This document shows positions 1 to 7,471 of a stretch of 46,621 bases of DNA, in pieces (within the stretch, counting starts at the first letter, position 1; each line of letters opens with the position of its first letter). A program made the position numbers and the translations under genes. The stretch covers positions 1-46,621 of the forward strand of contig CAZFJN010000009.1 in the NCBI GenBank assembly GCA_964519595.1, given 5' to 3'. The notes below the pieces were generated by a model. That model had not been told where the DNA came from. It searched no databases and saw only the letters and a program-made list of their open reading frames with translations. Source of the DNA: JANRKF01 sp964519595. GTDB lineage: Bacteria > Pseudomonadota > Alphaproteobacteria > Rickettsiales > SXRF01.

Positions 1-14
1 CAGCTTTTTTTGTC

Positions 15-40
15 AAAACCACAGCAAGTGCTGTGGTTTT
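15..40. terminator. Perfect hairpin, possible bidirectional terminator after ftsA
   Basis: An 11-bp perfect stem (AAAACCACAGC at 15-25, GCTGTGGTTTT at 30-40) closes on a 4-nt loop. The A-tract on one side and T-tract on the other give a terminator-like shape in both directions, though the T run is only four bases. It lies about 80 bp past the ftsA stop. It could instead be an interspersed hairpin, because it abuts a repeat shared with the other end of the window. Confidence 0.45.
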
Positions 41-66
41 GGCTGGAGCTTGTGGCACGGCAAAAG
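38..66. repeat. 29-bp dispersed repeat, second copy at 46567-46595
   Basis: The sequence beginning TTTGGCTGGAGCTTGTGG and ending ACGGCAAAAG recurs in the same orientation at 46567-46595 with a single mismatch (C against A). No gene overlaps either copy. It occurs at both extremes of the window, so it is probably part of a dispersed repeat family. Confidence 0.8.
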
Positions 67-117
67 CAATATTTGCAACAATATGCCTAATGCACGTCAA
101 GAGTTGTATTTATGCTT

Positions 118-1395
118 TTAAAAATTATCGCGCAGCCAGCCGGCCAGGCGGTCAAATCCGAAGCTGAAGCCGGCGCGGCGGCGATGAACATCAAAAATAT
201 GTTCTTCTGCCGGTTTTTTAGTAACATATTGCAACATGCCAAGAGCAGTTGCAAAAGCCGGACCGCTGACTGATTCGGCAAGGCCGGGAAGCGAACGAGG
301 ACGTCCGAGCCGAGCCTGTTTGCCGAGAATTGTTGAAGACATTTCGCGAACGCCTAGTAGCTGGCTGGCGCCGCCAGTTAGAACCACTCTTTTTCCGGCC
401 TGAGAGCCAACGCCGCTCATTTCCAGCTTACTGCGAATAATTTCGAATATTTCCTCAAGGCGCGGACGAATAACGCCAACCAGCATCGAACGAGGAACAA
501 TATTGACCTCCTCGCTTTCCTCTTCACCAAGAGGAGTTACCTCAAGCATAGCGCGATCATCACTGGTAGTTGCGATCGCGCTGCCGTGAAGAGTTTTAAG
601 CCGCTCAGCGTGAGATAAAGAGGTGGAAAGTCCACGCGCAATGTCGCTGGTAACGTGCGTTCCGCCAATAGGAACTGAATCAGTATAAACATTTTTTCCG
701 GCGCTGAACACACAAAAGCTGGTAACGCCGCCGCCCATGTCGATCACAGTAACGCCAAGCTGTTTTTCATCATCATCAAGAACTGACAACGCTGAGGCAT
801 AAGGCGCTGCTATATATTCATCAACATTAAGATGACAGCGCCCTACGCAATGCGCCAGATTGCGCGTAATGGAAGTCTGCGCGGTTATAACATGCAAATC
901 AGCGCCGAGTTTTTTGCCGAACATCCGGCGCGGATCGCTTATTCCGCGCGCGCCGTCTAAATAATAAGAAGTAGGAATGCAATGCACCACCTCATGTTCA
1001 GCATGACGTATGCTGGCACGTCCCTGCTCTACTATTTCCATTAAATCACGGTCGGAAACCTCTTCGCCAAGCATTGTCATTTCAACTGTGATGCTTCGCG
1101 AGGTAAGATTGCCGCCGGAAAGGCCAACCAGGACATTTTCTATAGTTTCTCCGGCCATTTGCTCAGCGGCATGAACAGCGGCGATGATTGATGTCTCCGC
1201 TTCGGAAAAATCAGTAATAATTCCGCCGCGAATTCCTTTGGAAAGCTGATGTCCGATTCCGGTTATCCGCAATTCTCCGGCTGAATCAGTCTGAGCAATA
1301 AAACAAGCGATTTTACTTGTGCCAATGTCTAAAACCGCAATAGCGCCAGCGCCGGTTTTACGAATGGTTTTATTTTTGTTTTGTCTTCTAAGCAT
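118..1395 (-). CDS. ftsA: Cell division protein FtsA
   Basis: Actin-like ATPase that tethers FtsZ filaments to the inner membrane and recruits the divisome. The 425 residues carry the family's nucleotide-binding signatures: DIGTSK at 23-28 (phosphate 1), DMGGGVTSF at 219-227 (phosphate 2) and VLTGGASQL at 338-346 (adenosine). A C-terminal amphipathic segment (about 412-425, ending AGWLRDNF) is the expected membrane-targeting helix. The start is ATG; a GGAATCAG stretch upstream is at best a weak ribosome site. It follows ftsQ by 22 nt, the usual dcw arrangement. ftsZ would normally come next, but only 117 bp remain in the window and no ftsZ start is visible there. Confidence 0.97.
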   Translation of the reverse strand: MLRRQNKNKTIRKTGAGAIAVLDIGTSKIACFIAQTDSAGELRITGIGHQLSKGIRGGIITDFSEAETSIIAAVHAAEQMAGETIENVLVGLSGGNLTSRSITVEMTMLGEEVSDRDLMEIVEQGRASIRHAEHEVVHCIPTSYYLDGARGISDPRRMFGKKLGADLHVITAQTSITRNLAHCVGRCHLNVDEYIAAPYASALSVLDDDEKQLGVTVIDMGGGVTSFCVFSAGKNVYTDSVPIGGTHVTSDIARGLSTSLSHAERLKTLHGSAIATTSDDRAMLEVTPLGEEESEEVNIVPRSMLVGVIRPRLEEIFEIIRSKLEMSGVGSQAGKRVVLTGGASQLLGVREMSSTILGKQARLGRPRSLPGLAESVSGPAFATALGMLQYVTKKPAEEHIFDVHRRRAGFSFGFDRLAGWLRDNF

Positions 1396-1450
1396 TTTTA
1401 TACTGATTCCTGATTCCTTATCCCTGATTCCTGGAAACTGATCCTTGATT
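1396..1450. repeat. Degenerate CTGATTCCT repeats at the ftsQ-ftsA junction
   Basis: Four or more loose copies of CTGATTCCT or CTGATCCTTGATTC run from the ftsA leader into the last codons of ftsQ. The low-complexity end of FtsQ (NQGSVSRNQG) is encoded by this repeat, so the repeat has probably remodelled that C-terminus. Confidence 0.6.
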
Positions 1451-2290
1451 CATTACTAAATTCGGAGCGAGTTTAATAAACATTTTTCCAGGAATCCGCA
1501 GATCAATTACTTTAACATCACGTTTTAGTAATTCACTATCTTTTTCAATCGCCGCAAATTTAGAAAATGCCGCCGCGGCGGATTTTTCAGGCAGCTTAAT
1601 TTCAATATTGCGCGCCATGCGAATGTTCCAGCGTCTATTGCTTACATAAATCGCCGAGCGGAAATTTCCAGCCAAATCCGGCGCAACTGCTAAAATTGAC
1701 ATTAACTCGCCGACATGCTGAGGAGCAGCATCGCCGACTATAATCGGAAGATTGCCATATAGAGCGCTATCTACTCCTTGCATGACAACGCCCTGATCAT
1801 CAACCGGAAATTGCCCTCCGCCATGCTGCCACAAGGCAACAGGCTCGCGCTCAACTATTCGCACATAAAGAGCATCAGGCAACACGCGCTCAACCGCCGC
1901 CTCACGAATGCTTTGCACAGATTTCAACTTCTCGCGCATTTCATCTAAAGAAAGGCCAAGAATCGGATCATTTTTTCTGACATTAAGGGCGCGCTCAATG
2001 TCTGCCATTGGCGTTCTGCTGCGTCCTTCAATATGTAAAGAGCGCACTATTAAACCGCTGCTGGCGGTCGCGGCAAAGAAGCTTTTTTCCAAGGAAGAGG
2101 AAATTGATAATAAATTTTTTGAATACCACAAAAATCCGCCAGCAAAAACGGCAATCACAACGGCAGAAAAAGTGACAATGAATTTTGCTCTACGACGTAA
2201 ATTTTCCCGCCGTTTCTTGGCTATTTTATCGCGCATTATACGCTGCGACTGGCGCTGGCGAGAAGTTATATGGTCATTTTGACGTGGCAT
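1418..2290 (-). CDS. ftsQ: Cell division protein FtsQ
   Basis: Bitopic divisome protein that links early and late division proteins through its periplasmic part. The 290 residues show a strongly basic cytoplasmic tail (1-36), one transmembrane helix at about 37-56, then a POTRA-type domain. That domain carries the typical run IVRSLHIEGRSRTP and the later VERVLPDALYVRIVEREPVA (about 80-155). The FtsQ beta domain follows to about 275. The last ten residues are repeat-derived and look non-functional. The start is ATG at 2288-2290 without an obvious Shine-Dalgarno sequence. It lies between ddl and ftsA, as in most alphaproteobacterial dcw clusters. Confidence 0.95.
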   Translation of the reverse strand: MPRQNDHITSRQRQSQRIMRDKIAKKRRENLRRRAKFIVTFSAVVIAVFAGGFLWYSKNLLSISSSLEKSFFAATASSGLIVRSLHIEGRSRTPMADIERALNVRKNDPILGLSLDEMREKLKSVQSIREAAVERVLPDALYVRIVEREPVALWQHGGGQFPVDDQGVVMQGVDSALYGNLPIIVGDAAPQHVGELMSILAVAPDLAGNFRSAIYVSNRRWNIRMARNIEIKLPEKSAAAAFSKFAAIEKDSELLKRDVKVIDLRIPGKMFIKLAPNLVMNQGSVSRNQG

Positions 2291-2440
2291 AATTTCTATA
2301 AAACAGCGTTTATTTCTTCAGTTATTTTCAAGAATATACAAGAATATATTGTTCGCAAATATTTTCCGAAAAACAGATATTTTTCCGAAAACATAACCTT
2401 CCGAGAACATAACCTTCCAAAAACTAACTTTCCGGAAATA

Positions 2441-3382
2441 TTATTTCCCTAATCTGGCGCCTTCTAACAGTCTTTTTACCAGCTCGACAAAAGAAATTCC
2501 AGCCTGAGCAGCAATCTCAGGAGACAAGGAAAGATTTGTCATACCTGGTTGTGTATTTAACTCTAAAAGGTAAAATTTTCCTTTATCAGACTGAGTATCA
2601 TCATAACGGAAATCAGAGCGGGAAAGGCCACGGCAACCAAGCGCCTTATGCGCCACAACCGCCATTTCCATTACTTCTGCATATTTATCCGCCGGCAACG
2701 GCGCTGGACAAAGATGCTCGGTTTTTCCGTTAATATATTTATTATCATAATCATAAAATCCAGTTTTAGGACGTAATTCAGTAACACCAAGAGCTACATC
2801 ATCAAGCACAGCAACAGTAATTTCACGTCCGGCAATATATTCCTCAACCAGCAATAGCCGCGATTGGTCTTTTTTTAATTCCGGATCAGATTCAATAATC
2901 ATCGCCAGCGAAGAATTATCCTCTCTTCTGATGATATGAACGCCAACGCTTGAGCCTTCACTGGCCGGTTTAATAACAAAAGGACGCGGCAGCGGATCGC
3001 CGGAATTTTGCAGCAATTTTTCTACAGACAAGGTAATTCCTCGCGGACAAACAAGTCCGCAAGATTCGAAAATATTTTTAGCCATTGGCTTGTCCATAGA
3101 AAGAGCAGAAGCAAGAACTCCGGAATGAGTATACGGAATTTTCATCAGCTCAAGCAGGCCTTGCACACAACCATCTTCACCATAATTGCCATGCAGAGCG
3201 TTAAATACCAGATCAGGATTTGCCGCCGCAAGAGTCTGTGCGATGTCAGATTGCACATCAATTTCCGTAACAATATAATCAAGTTCACGCGCCGCCGCTG
3301 CAACCGCCGCGCCGCTTTTTAGTGAAACCTCGCGCTCGGCGGAAAAACCACCTTTTAAAATCGCCACACGCTTTCCGGACAT
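2441..3382 (-). CDS. ddl: D-alanine--D-alanine ligase
   Basis: ATP-grasp ligase that makes D-Ala-D-Ala for the peptidoglycan stem peptide in the cytoplasm. Visible signatures are KGGFSAEREVSLKSG near the N-terminus, VIKPASEGSSVGV and LVEEYIAGREITV in the ATP-grasp core, the YDYDNKY loop, and LELNTQPGMT near the metal site. I chose ATG at 3382 (313 residues) because AAGGGAG at 3392-3398 sits nine bases upstream. A TTG at 3415 would add eleven residues with no family support. It is co-directional with ftsQ and ftsA but separated from murB by the inserted plus-strand pstS-porin pair. Confidence 0.96.
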   Translation of the reverse strand: MSGKRVAILKGGFSAEREVSLKSGAAVAAAARELDYIVTEIDVQSDIAQTLAAANPDLVFNALHGNYGEDGCVQGLLELMKIPYTHSGVLASALSMDKPMAKNIFESCGLVCPRGITLSVEKLLQNSGDPLPRPFVIKPASEGSSVGVHIIRREDNSSLAMIIESDPELKKDQSRLLLVEEYIAGREITVAVLDDVALGVTELRPKTGFYDYDNKYINGKTEHLCPAPLPADKYAEVMEMAVVAHKALGCRGLSRSDFRYDDTQSDKGKFYLLELNTQPGMTNLSLSPEIAAQAGISFVELVKRLLEGARLGK

Positions 3383-3440
3383 GTCAGACAACTCCCTTAA
3401 CAATATTACAAACAAATAAAGGCTACATCTGATACATAAA

Positions 3441-3496
3441 TCTTATGACTAAAATCTTATGACTAAAATCTTATGACTAAAATCTTATGACTAAAA
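3441..3496. repeat. Four exact 14-bp tandem copies of TCTTATGACTAAAA
   Basis: The unit TCTTATGACTAAAA is repeated four times without change in the 456-bp divergent gap between ddl and pstS. Read on the minus strand, each unit contains AGTCATAAG, which resembles a half-site of the PHO box (consensus CTGTCATA). The 14-bp spacing does not match the 11-bp spacing of known PHO boxes, so a regulatory role is only a guess. Confidence 0.85.
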
Positions 3497-3655
3497 ATGG
3501 TATAAATTTGAATGAAATATAGTCAAACTTTAATGTTCGCTTTTTTAGCTAATATTACCATTGCAAATATTGCATATCTGTATTCAGCAAATAACATTCA
3601 CACTTTACTGATATACACGTTTAGTCATTCGCCTTAAGAATTTTAATCGCCAACA

Positions 3656-3775
3656 GAATTAAGAGTATGCAGAATTAAGATATGATGGTGATTAAGATAT
3701 AAGTGCGATTAAGAGATTAAGTGAGATAAGTACGAGCAGAGTATTCATAACTATAGCAGATAAGTACAAGCAAAG
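3656..3775. repeat. Degenerate GATTAAGA and AGATAAGTAC repeats upstream of pstS
   Basis: GAATTAAGA or GATTAAGA motifs start near 3656, 3672, 3690, 3707 and 3714. An 18-bp direct repeat, AGATAAGTACRAGCARAG, occurs at 3724-3741 and 3758-3775 with two mismatches. The block ends about 60 bp before the pstS start. It may hold operators, or it may be more of the slippage-derived sequence found across this window. I see no open reading frame of interest between 3383 and 3838. Confidence 0.6.
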
Positions 3776-3838
3776 CTAACAGAATCAATAAACTCAATAA
3801 ATACAGATCAATAATATAAATCAACAATGGAGTTTGAT

Positions 3839-4912
3839 ATGCGCCAACAAAATAATTTTATTAAGCGTAATTGTTCAGCTTCCGGATTTCTGGCGGCAGG
3901 GCTTGTTTCCACCACTATATTAGCTGGCGCATTTGTTTCATCCGCAGCACAAGCGCGTGAACAAATTCGCGTTGTTGGTTCTTCAACTGTATTTCCTTTT
4001 TCCTCAGCTGTTGCCGAGCAATTTGGCCAAGGCGGAAAATTTAAAACTCCGATCGTTGAATCAACCGGAACAGGCGGCGGCTTTAAATTATTCTGCTCCG
4101 GAATTGGCGAAACAACTCCTGACATAACCGGAGCTTCACGGCCAATTACAGATAGTGAGAAAAAAACCTGCCAGGATAATGGCGTTGATAAAACAACTGA
4201 AATTGCCGTCGGCTATGATGGAATAGTAGTTGCCAATGCCAAAGGTGCTACACAATTTAACCTCAGCAAAAAACAAATATTTCAGGCAATTGCCGCTAAA
4301 GTCCCTGCTGCAGATGGAACTCTGGTAGCCAATAGCTATAAACAATGGAATGAAATAGATGCTTCTCTTCCTGCTCAGGCAATCGAAGTTTACGGACCAC
4401 CTCCTACTTCAGGAACACGTGATGCTTTTGTGGAAATGGTTATGGAAGCAGGATGTAAGGAATTTCCTGAATTCGCTAAAGCTATTCCTGATGAGAAAGA
4501 GCGCAAAAAATCCTGCGGCATGATGCGCGAAGACGGAAAATATATTGATTCCGGCGAAGATGACAACGTGATCGTGCAAAAACTAGTCAGCAATAAAAGT
4601 GCGCTGGGAATTTTCGGCTATAGCTTCCTTGAAGAAAATCGCGGTAAAGTTCAAGCCAGCAAAGTTGACGGCGTACTTCCGGAATCTGCTTCTATTGAAA
4701 GCGGCAGCTATAAAGTATCACGCAGTCTTTATATCTACGTTAAAAATGATCATATCGGAAAAATTCCGGGAATCGCCGAATTTGCTAATCAATTTGTAAG
4801 CAAGGAAGCTGTAGGCGCTGACGGTTATTTAATCGCCAGAGGCTTGTTGCCTTTGCATAAAAATGAGCTTGATAATTCAAGAAAAACAGCCTCTGGATTA
4901 TTGAGTAAATAG
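3839..4912 (+). CDS. pstS: PstS-type phosphate ABC transporter substrate-binding protein
   Basis: Periplasmic binding protein, predicted to capture phosphate for a Pst-type importer. ATG at 3839 is preferred because GGAG (3829-3832) lies six bases upstream; the earlier ATG at 3827 overlaps that ribosome site. The 357-residue precursor has a Sec signal peptide of about 39 residues (basic start, hydrophobic core, cleavage after SAAQA). The mature protein begins with IRVVGSSTVFPFSS, and further on has GTGGGFKLFC, PDITGASRPI and GPPPTSGTRDAF, all typical of the family. No pstC, pstA or pstB is visible here, so the membrane parts must be encoded elsewhere. The phosphate-type porin directly downstream supports the role. 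Confidence 0.92.
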   Translation: MRQQNNFIKRNCSASGFLAAGLVSTTILAGAFVSSAAQAREQIRVVGSSTVFPFSSAVAEQFGQGGKFKTPIVESTGTGGGFKLFCSGIGETTPDITGASRPITDSEKKTCQDNGVDKTTEIAVGYDGIVVANAKGATQFNLSKKQIFQAIAAKVPAADGTLVANSYKQWNEIDASLPAQAIEVYGPPPTSGTRDAFVEMVMEAGCKEFPEFAKAIPDEKERKKSCGMMREDGKYIDSGEDDNVIVQKLVSNKSALGIFGYSFLEENRGKVQASKVDGVLPESASIESGSYKVSRSLYIYVKNDHIGKIPGIAEFANQFVSKEAVGADGYLIARGLLPLHKNELDNSRKTASGLLSK

Positions 4913-4934
4913 TTATGCAAGTAATTTTCTAGTA

Positions 4935-4992
4935 ATTATTCCGGTAATTATTCTGATTAATTATTCTGGTAATTATTTATTCTGGTAATTAT
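4935..4992. repeat. Degenerate TCTGGTAATTATT repeats between pstS and porin
   Basis: Variants of TCTGGTAATTATT recur four to five times with 12-16 bp spacing in the 128-bp gap between the pstS stop and the porin start. No clear terminator hairpin is visible, so pstS and the porin may be cotranscribed. Confidence 0.65.
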
Positions 4993-5040
4993 TTGTTGAG
5001 CAGTAATTTAAACAACATTTCCTTATATATGGTTATTTCT

Positions 5041-6483
5041 ATGGCAAAGCTGGCAGAATGCAGAAAAAATGCGAAGAAGAATAAAATAATTAATTATTGT
5101 AATTCTTTATTTTTGCCTGCTGCGGCGGCAATTATTTTTTCTGCATCATCAGCCAGCGCCATGGATGAAGCGGCAATGCTCAAGCAAATGCAGCAGATGC
5201 AACGGCAAATGCAGCAAATGCAGCAACAGATGAATGCTATGAAATCGGAGCTGGAAAAAGCGCGATCAGAGCAGAAAACTGTTGCCAAAATGGCAGAGAA
5301 AATTAACGCTCAGAAAATAGCCAGCACGCCGGAAAGTGATGTTAAAATCACCATGTCGCCTGCTCCTAAATTTGAAACGGCAGACGGCGCTTATAGCTTC
5401 AAAATTGGCGGCTTTGGCCAGGTTGATGCTTTTACTTCTGTTGATGATGTTCGTGATCATCCGGATGGAACGAATATTCGTCGCGCCAGACTTAACGCTT
5501 CCGGAACAATCGCCAAAAATTTCAAATATAAGCTGGAAAATGATTTCGCCGGAAATGCCAGCGCGCTTACTGATGTATATCTTGAATATTCCGCACTTGA
5601 GCCAGTTACAATAACTTTAGGACAATTTAAAGAACCATTCGGACTTGATACTCTGACCAGCGATTTATTTACCACTTTCAACGAACGCGCTCTTACCACC
5701 GCTTTCTCGCCTGATCGCCGCATTGGCGCTATGGTTAGTACATATGGAAATAATAATGATATTGGCGCATGGAGCGCGGCAATTGGCGGCTTTGGCTCAG
5801 GAAGCTCCAGCACCGCCAGCACTGATGATGAAGCGCGTGATTTAACCGCTCGCCTTACTCTTGCGCCTTTTTCAGGCAAAACAAAAGCTTTGCATTTTGG
5901 CGTTGCCGGTTCGCATCGTATTCCTGATGCTTCAAGCGACAGCTATTCAGTATCTTCACGCGCGGAAAACCAGATGACTTCCGCCGCTGCTGATCTGGCG
6001 GTTAATACAGGAACAATAAGCGGAGTTGATAATATAACTCTCCTAGGGCTTGAAGCAGCCGGAGTATATGGTCCTTTCTCGCTACAAGGAGAATATGTAA
6101 AGGCTGATGTAGATCGCCGCACCGCTGCTGATCAGCAATTTGACGGTTATTATGTCGAAGCATCATATTTCTTAACTGGCGAAAGCCGTAATTATCAGGC
6201 AAAAACAGGTAAATTTGATCGTGTGACTCCTAAATGGGCAATTAATCCGGCAGAAGGCAACTGGGGAGCATGGCAATTGGCTGCGCGCTATAGCCAACTT
6301 GATTTGAATGATACGGTTATTCGCGGCGGCCAGGTTGATGACATAACACTAGGACTACGCTGGATTCCGCAAAGCAACGTTTATATCACCGCAAACTATA
6401 TAATCTCTAACACAGATAGCTTTGCAACCACTGCCAATGACGATCCGAAAATATGGTTGCTTCGCACTCAGTTTGATTTCTAG
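5041..6483 (+). CDS. OprO/OprP-like porin, probably phosphate-selective
   Basis: Outer-membrane beta-barrel porin of the phosphate-selective OprO/OprP family. From ATG 5041 the precursor has 480 residues: a signal peptide (1-40, KKNK-rich start, hydrophobic LFLPAAAAIIF, cleavage after SASA), then a Gln/Met-rich coiled coil at about 43-80 (repeats of QQMQ) that should form a periplasmic trimer stalk. The barrel begins near 'FKIGGFGQVDAF' and ends with the terminal phenylalanine needed for BAM-dependent insertion (QFDF). ATG 5029 and TTG 4993 are alternative starts; none has a clear ribosome site. Its position behind pstS suggests phosphate or polyphosphate uptake. Actual selectivity is inferred. 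Confidence 0.88.
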   Translation: MAKLAECRKNAKKNKIINYCNSLFLPAAAAIIFSASSASAMDEAAMLKQMQQMQRQMQQMQQQMNAMKSELEKARSEQKTVAKMAEKINAQKIASTPESDVKITMSPAPKFETADGAYSFKIGGFGQVDAFTSVDDVRDHPDGTNIRRARLNASGTIAKNFKYKLENDFAGNASALTDVYLEYSALEPVTITLGQFKEPFGLDTLTSDLFTTFNERALTTAFSPDRRIGAMVSTYGNNNDIGAWSAAIGGFGSGSSSTASTDDEARDLTARLTLAPFSGKTKALHFGVAGSHRIPDASSDSYSVSSRAENQMTSAAADLAVNTGTISGVDNITLLGLEAAGVYGPFSLQGEYVKADVDRRTAADQQFDGYYVEASYFLTGESRNYQAKTGKFDRVTPKWAINPAEGNWGAWQLAARYSQLDLNDTVIRGGQVDDITLGLRWIPQSNVYITANYIISNTDSFATTANDDPKIWLLRTQFDF

Positions 6484-6552
6484 AGCTATTCCAGAGAATG
6501 CTCTAGAGAATGCTCTATGGAATGTTCTAGAGCATATTCTAGAGCATATTCT
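6481..6552. repeat. Six 12-bp tandem units with dyad symmetry between convergent genes
   Basis: From the porin stop codon to the murB stop codon the DNA is six 12-bp units. The first (6481-6492) is degenerate. Then come AGAGAATGCTCT twice, ATGGAATGTTCT once and AGAGCATATTCT twice. The early and late units are near reverse complements of each other, so the array can fold into a long hairpin. It may act as a shared terminator for the convergent genes, although it lacks a T-tract. Confidence 0.85.
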
Positions 6553-7471
6553 AGCCGCTTTTTCCAATCAGCTTAATTTCCCATTCGAGAGTAATTCCCG
6601 TTTTCTCTCTGACAATTTCTATAACTTTATTACCAAGATTTTCCAGATCAGCGGCGGTAGCGTTGCCAGTATTTATCATAAAATTGCAATGTTTCTCAGA
6701 AATCTGCGCGCCGCCAAGCGTCATGCCACGGCAACCAGCGCGATCAATTAATTCCCAGGCTTTGTGACCTTCCGGATTTTTGAAAGTGCTGCCGCCAGTG
6801 CGAGTTCTTATTGGCTGCGTTGCTTCACGCTGGTTTTGTATATCCTGAATGCGCTGCGCGATTGCCAGCCGATCTGCCGACGTGGTTTTAAGCAGAACTT
6901 GTGTCACTATCGCGCCTTCCGGCAAAGAGCTTCTGCGGTAGGAAAAACCGCATTCCGCCGCGCTGAGAGTTTTTATTTCTCCGCTGCGTAAAACAATTTC
7001 GCATTCAATAAGAACATCTTTTATTTCCGCGCCGTAAGCTCCGGCATTCATACGCACCGCGCCGCCAAGAGTTCCAGGAATTCCTGATAAAAACTCCAGC
7101 CCTGCCAAACCATGATCACAAGCAAAAAGCGCGGCATTAATATCAAGGCAAGCAGCTCCTGCCGCTAATTCGCAATTATTTACCGTCATCTGCGCGAAAT
7201 TTCTGCCTAATTTTATCACCACTCCTTCAATGAAGCCGTCGCGAATAATCACATTACTGCCAACGCCAAGCGCCATAACCGGAATATCAGCAGGCAACTC
7301 GCGCAGAAAATCACTTAAATCTTTAGTGTTTTCAGGCTTGAATAACCACTGCGCCACGCCGCCAACACGAAACCAGTTTGTTCTGGAAAGATCAACATTA
7401 CTACGCAAACGGCCGCTGAAAGAACCAGCATATTTTTCCAAAATATTTTTATGCAGTAATTCTGCTGTCAT
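6551..7471 (-). CDS. murB: UDP-N-acetylenolpyruvoylglucosamine reductase MurB
   Basis: FAD enzyme that reduces UDP-GlcNAc-enolpyruvate to UDP-MurNAc with NADPH. The 306 residues fit the shorter type II MurB. The FAD-binding region shows TNWFRVGG (31-38), LGVGSNVIIRDG (68-79) and GIPGTLGGAVRMNAGAYG (130-147). The catalytic region shows SYRRSS (177-182), the proton-donating serine in GGSTFKNP (Ser228) and the conserved C-terminal glutamate in LEWEI (Glu298). Its ATG overlaps the murC stop by four bases (ATGA), so the two are translationally coupled. ddl would normally follow; here the opposite-strand porin and pstS intervene. Confidence 0.97.
   Translation of the reverse strand: MTAELLHKNILEKYAGSFSGRLRSNVDLSRTNWFRVGGVAQWLFKPENTKDLSDFLRELPADIPVMALGVGSNVIIRDGFIEGVVIKLGRNFAQMTVNNCELAAGAACLDINAALFACDHGLAGLEFLSGIPGTLGGAVRMNAGAYGAEIKDVLIECEIVLRSGEIKTLSAAECGFSYRRSSLPEGAIVTQVLLKTTSADRLAIAQRIQDIQNQREATQPIRTRTGGSTFKNPEGHKAWELIDRAGCRGMTLGGAQISEKHCNFMINTGNATAADLENLGNKVIEIVREKTGITLEWEIKLIGKSG

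Noticed and set aside
3441..3496. Possible CRISPR array
   Set aside because: The 14-bp units are directly adjacent without spacers, so they are tandem repeats; no cas genes are present.
5457..5879. 140-codon minus-strand open frame
   Set aside because: Antisense shadow of the porin gene, low-complexity translation.
6650..6666. Plus-strand GGCGGTAGCGT resembling the ops/JUMPStart element of polysaccharide operons
   Set aside because: It lies inside murB on the antisense strand, encodes conserved residues (GNATAADL) of that gene, and no glycan gene follows it.
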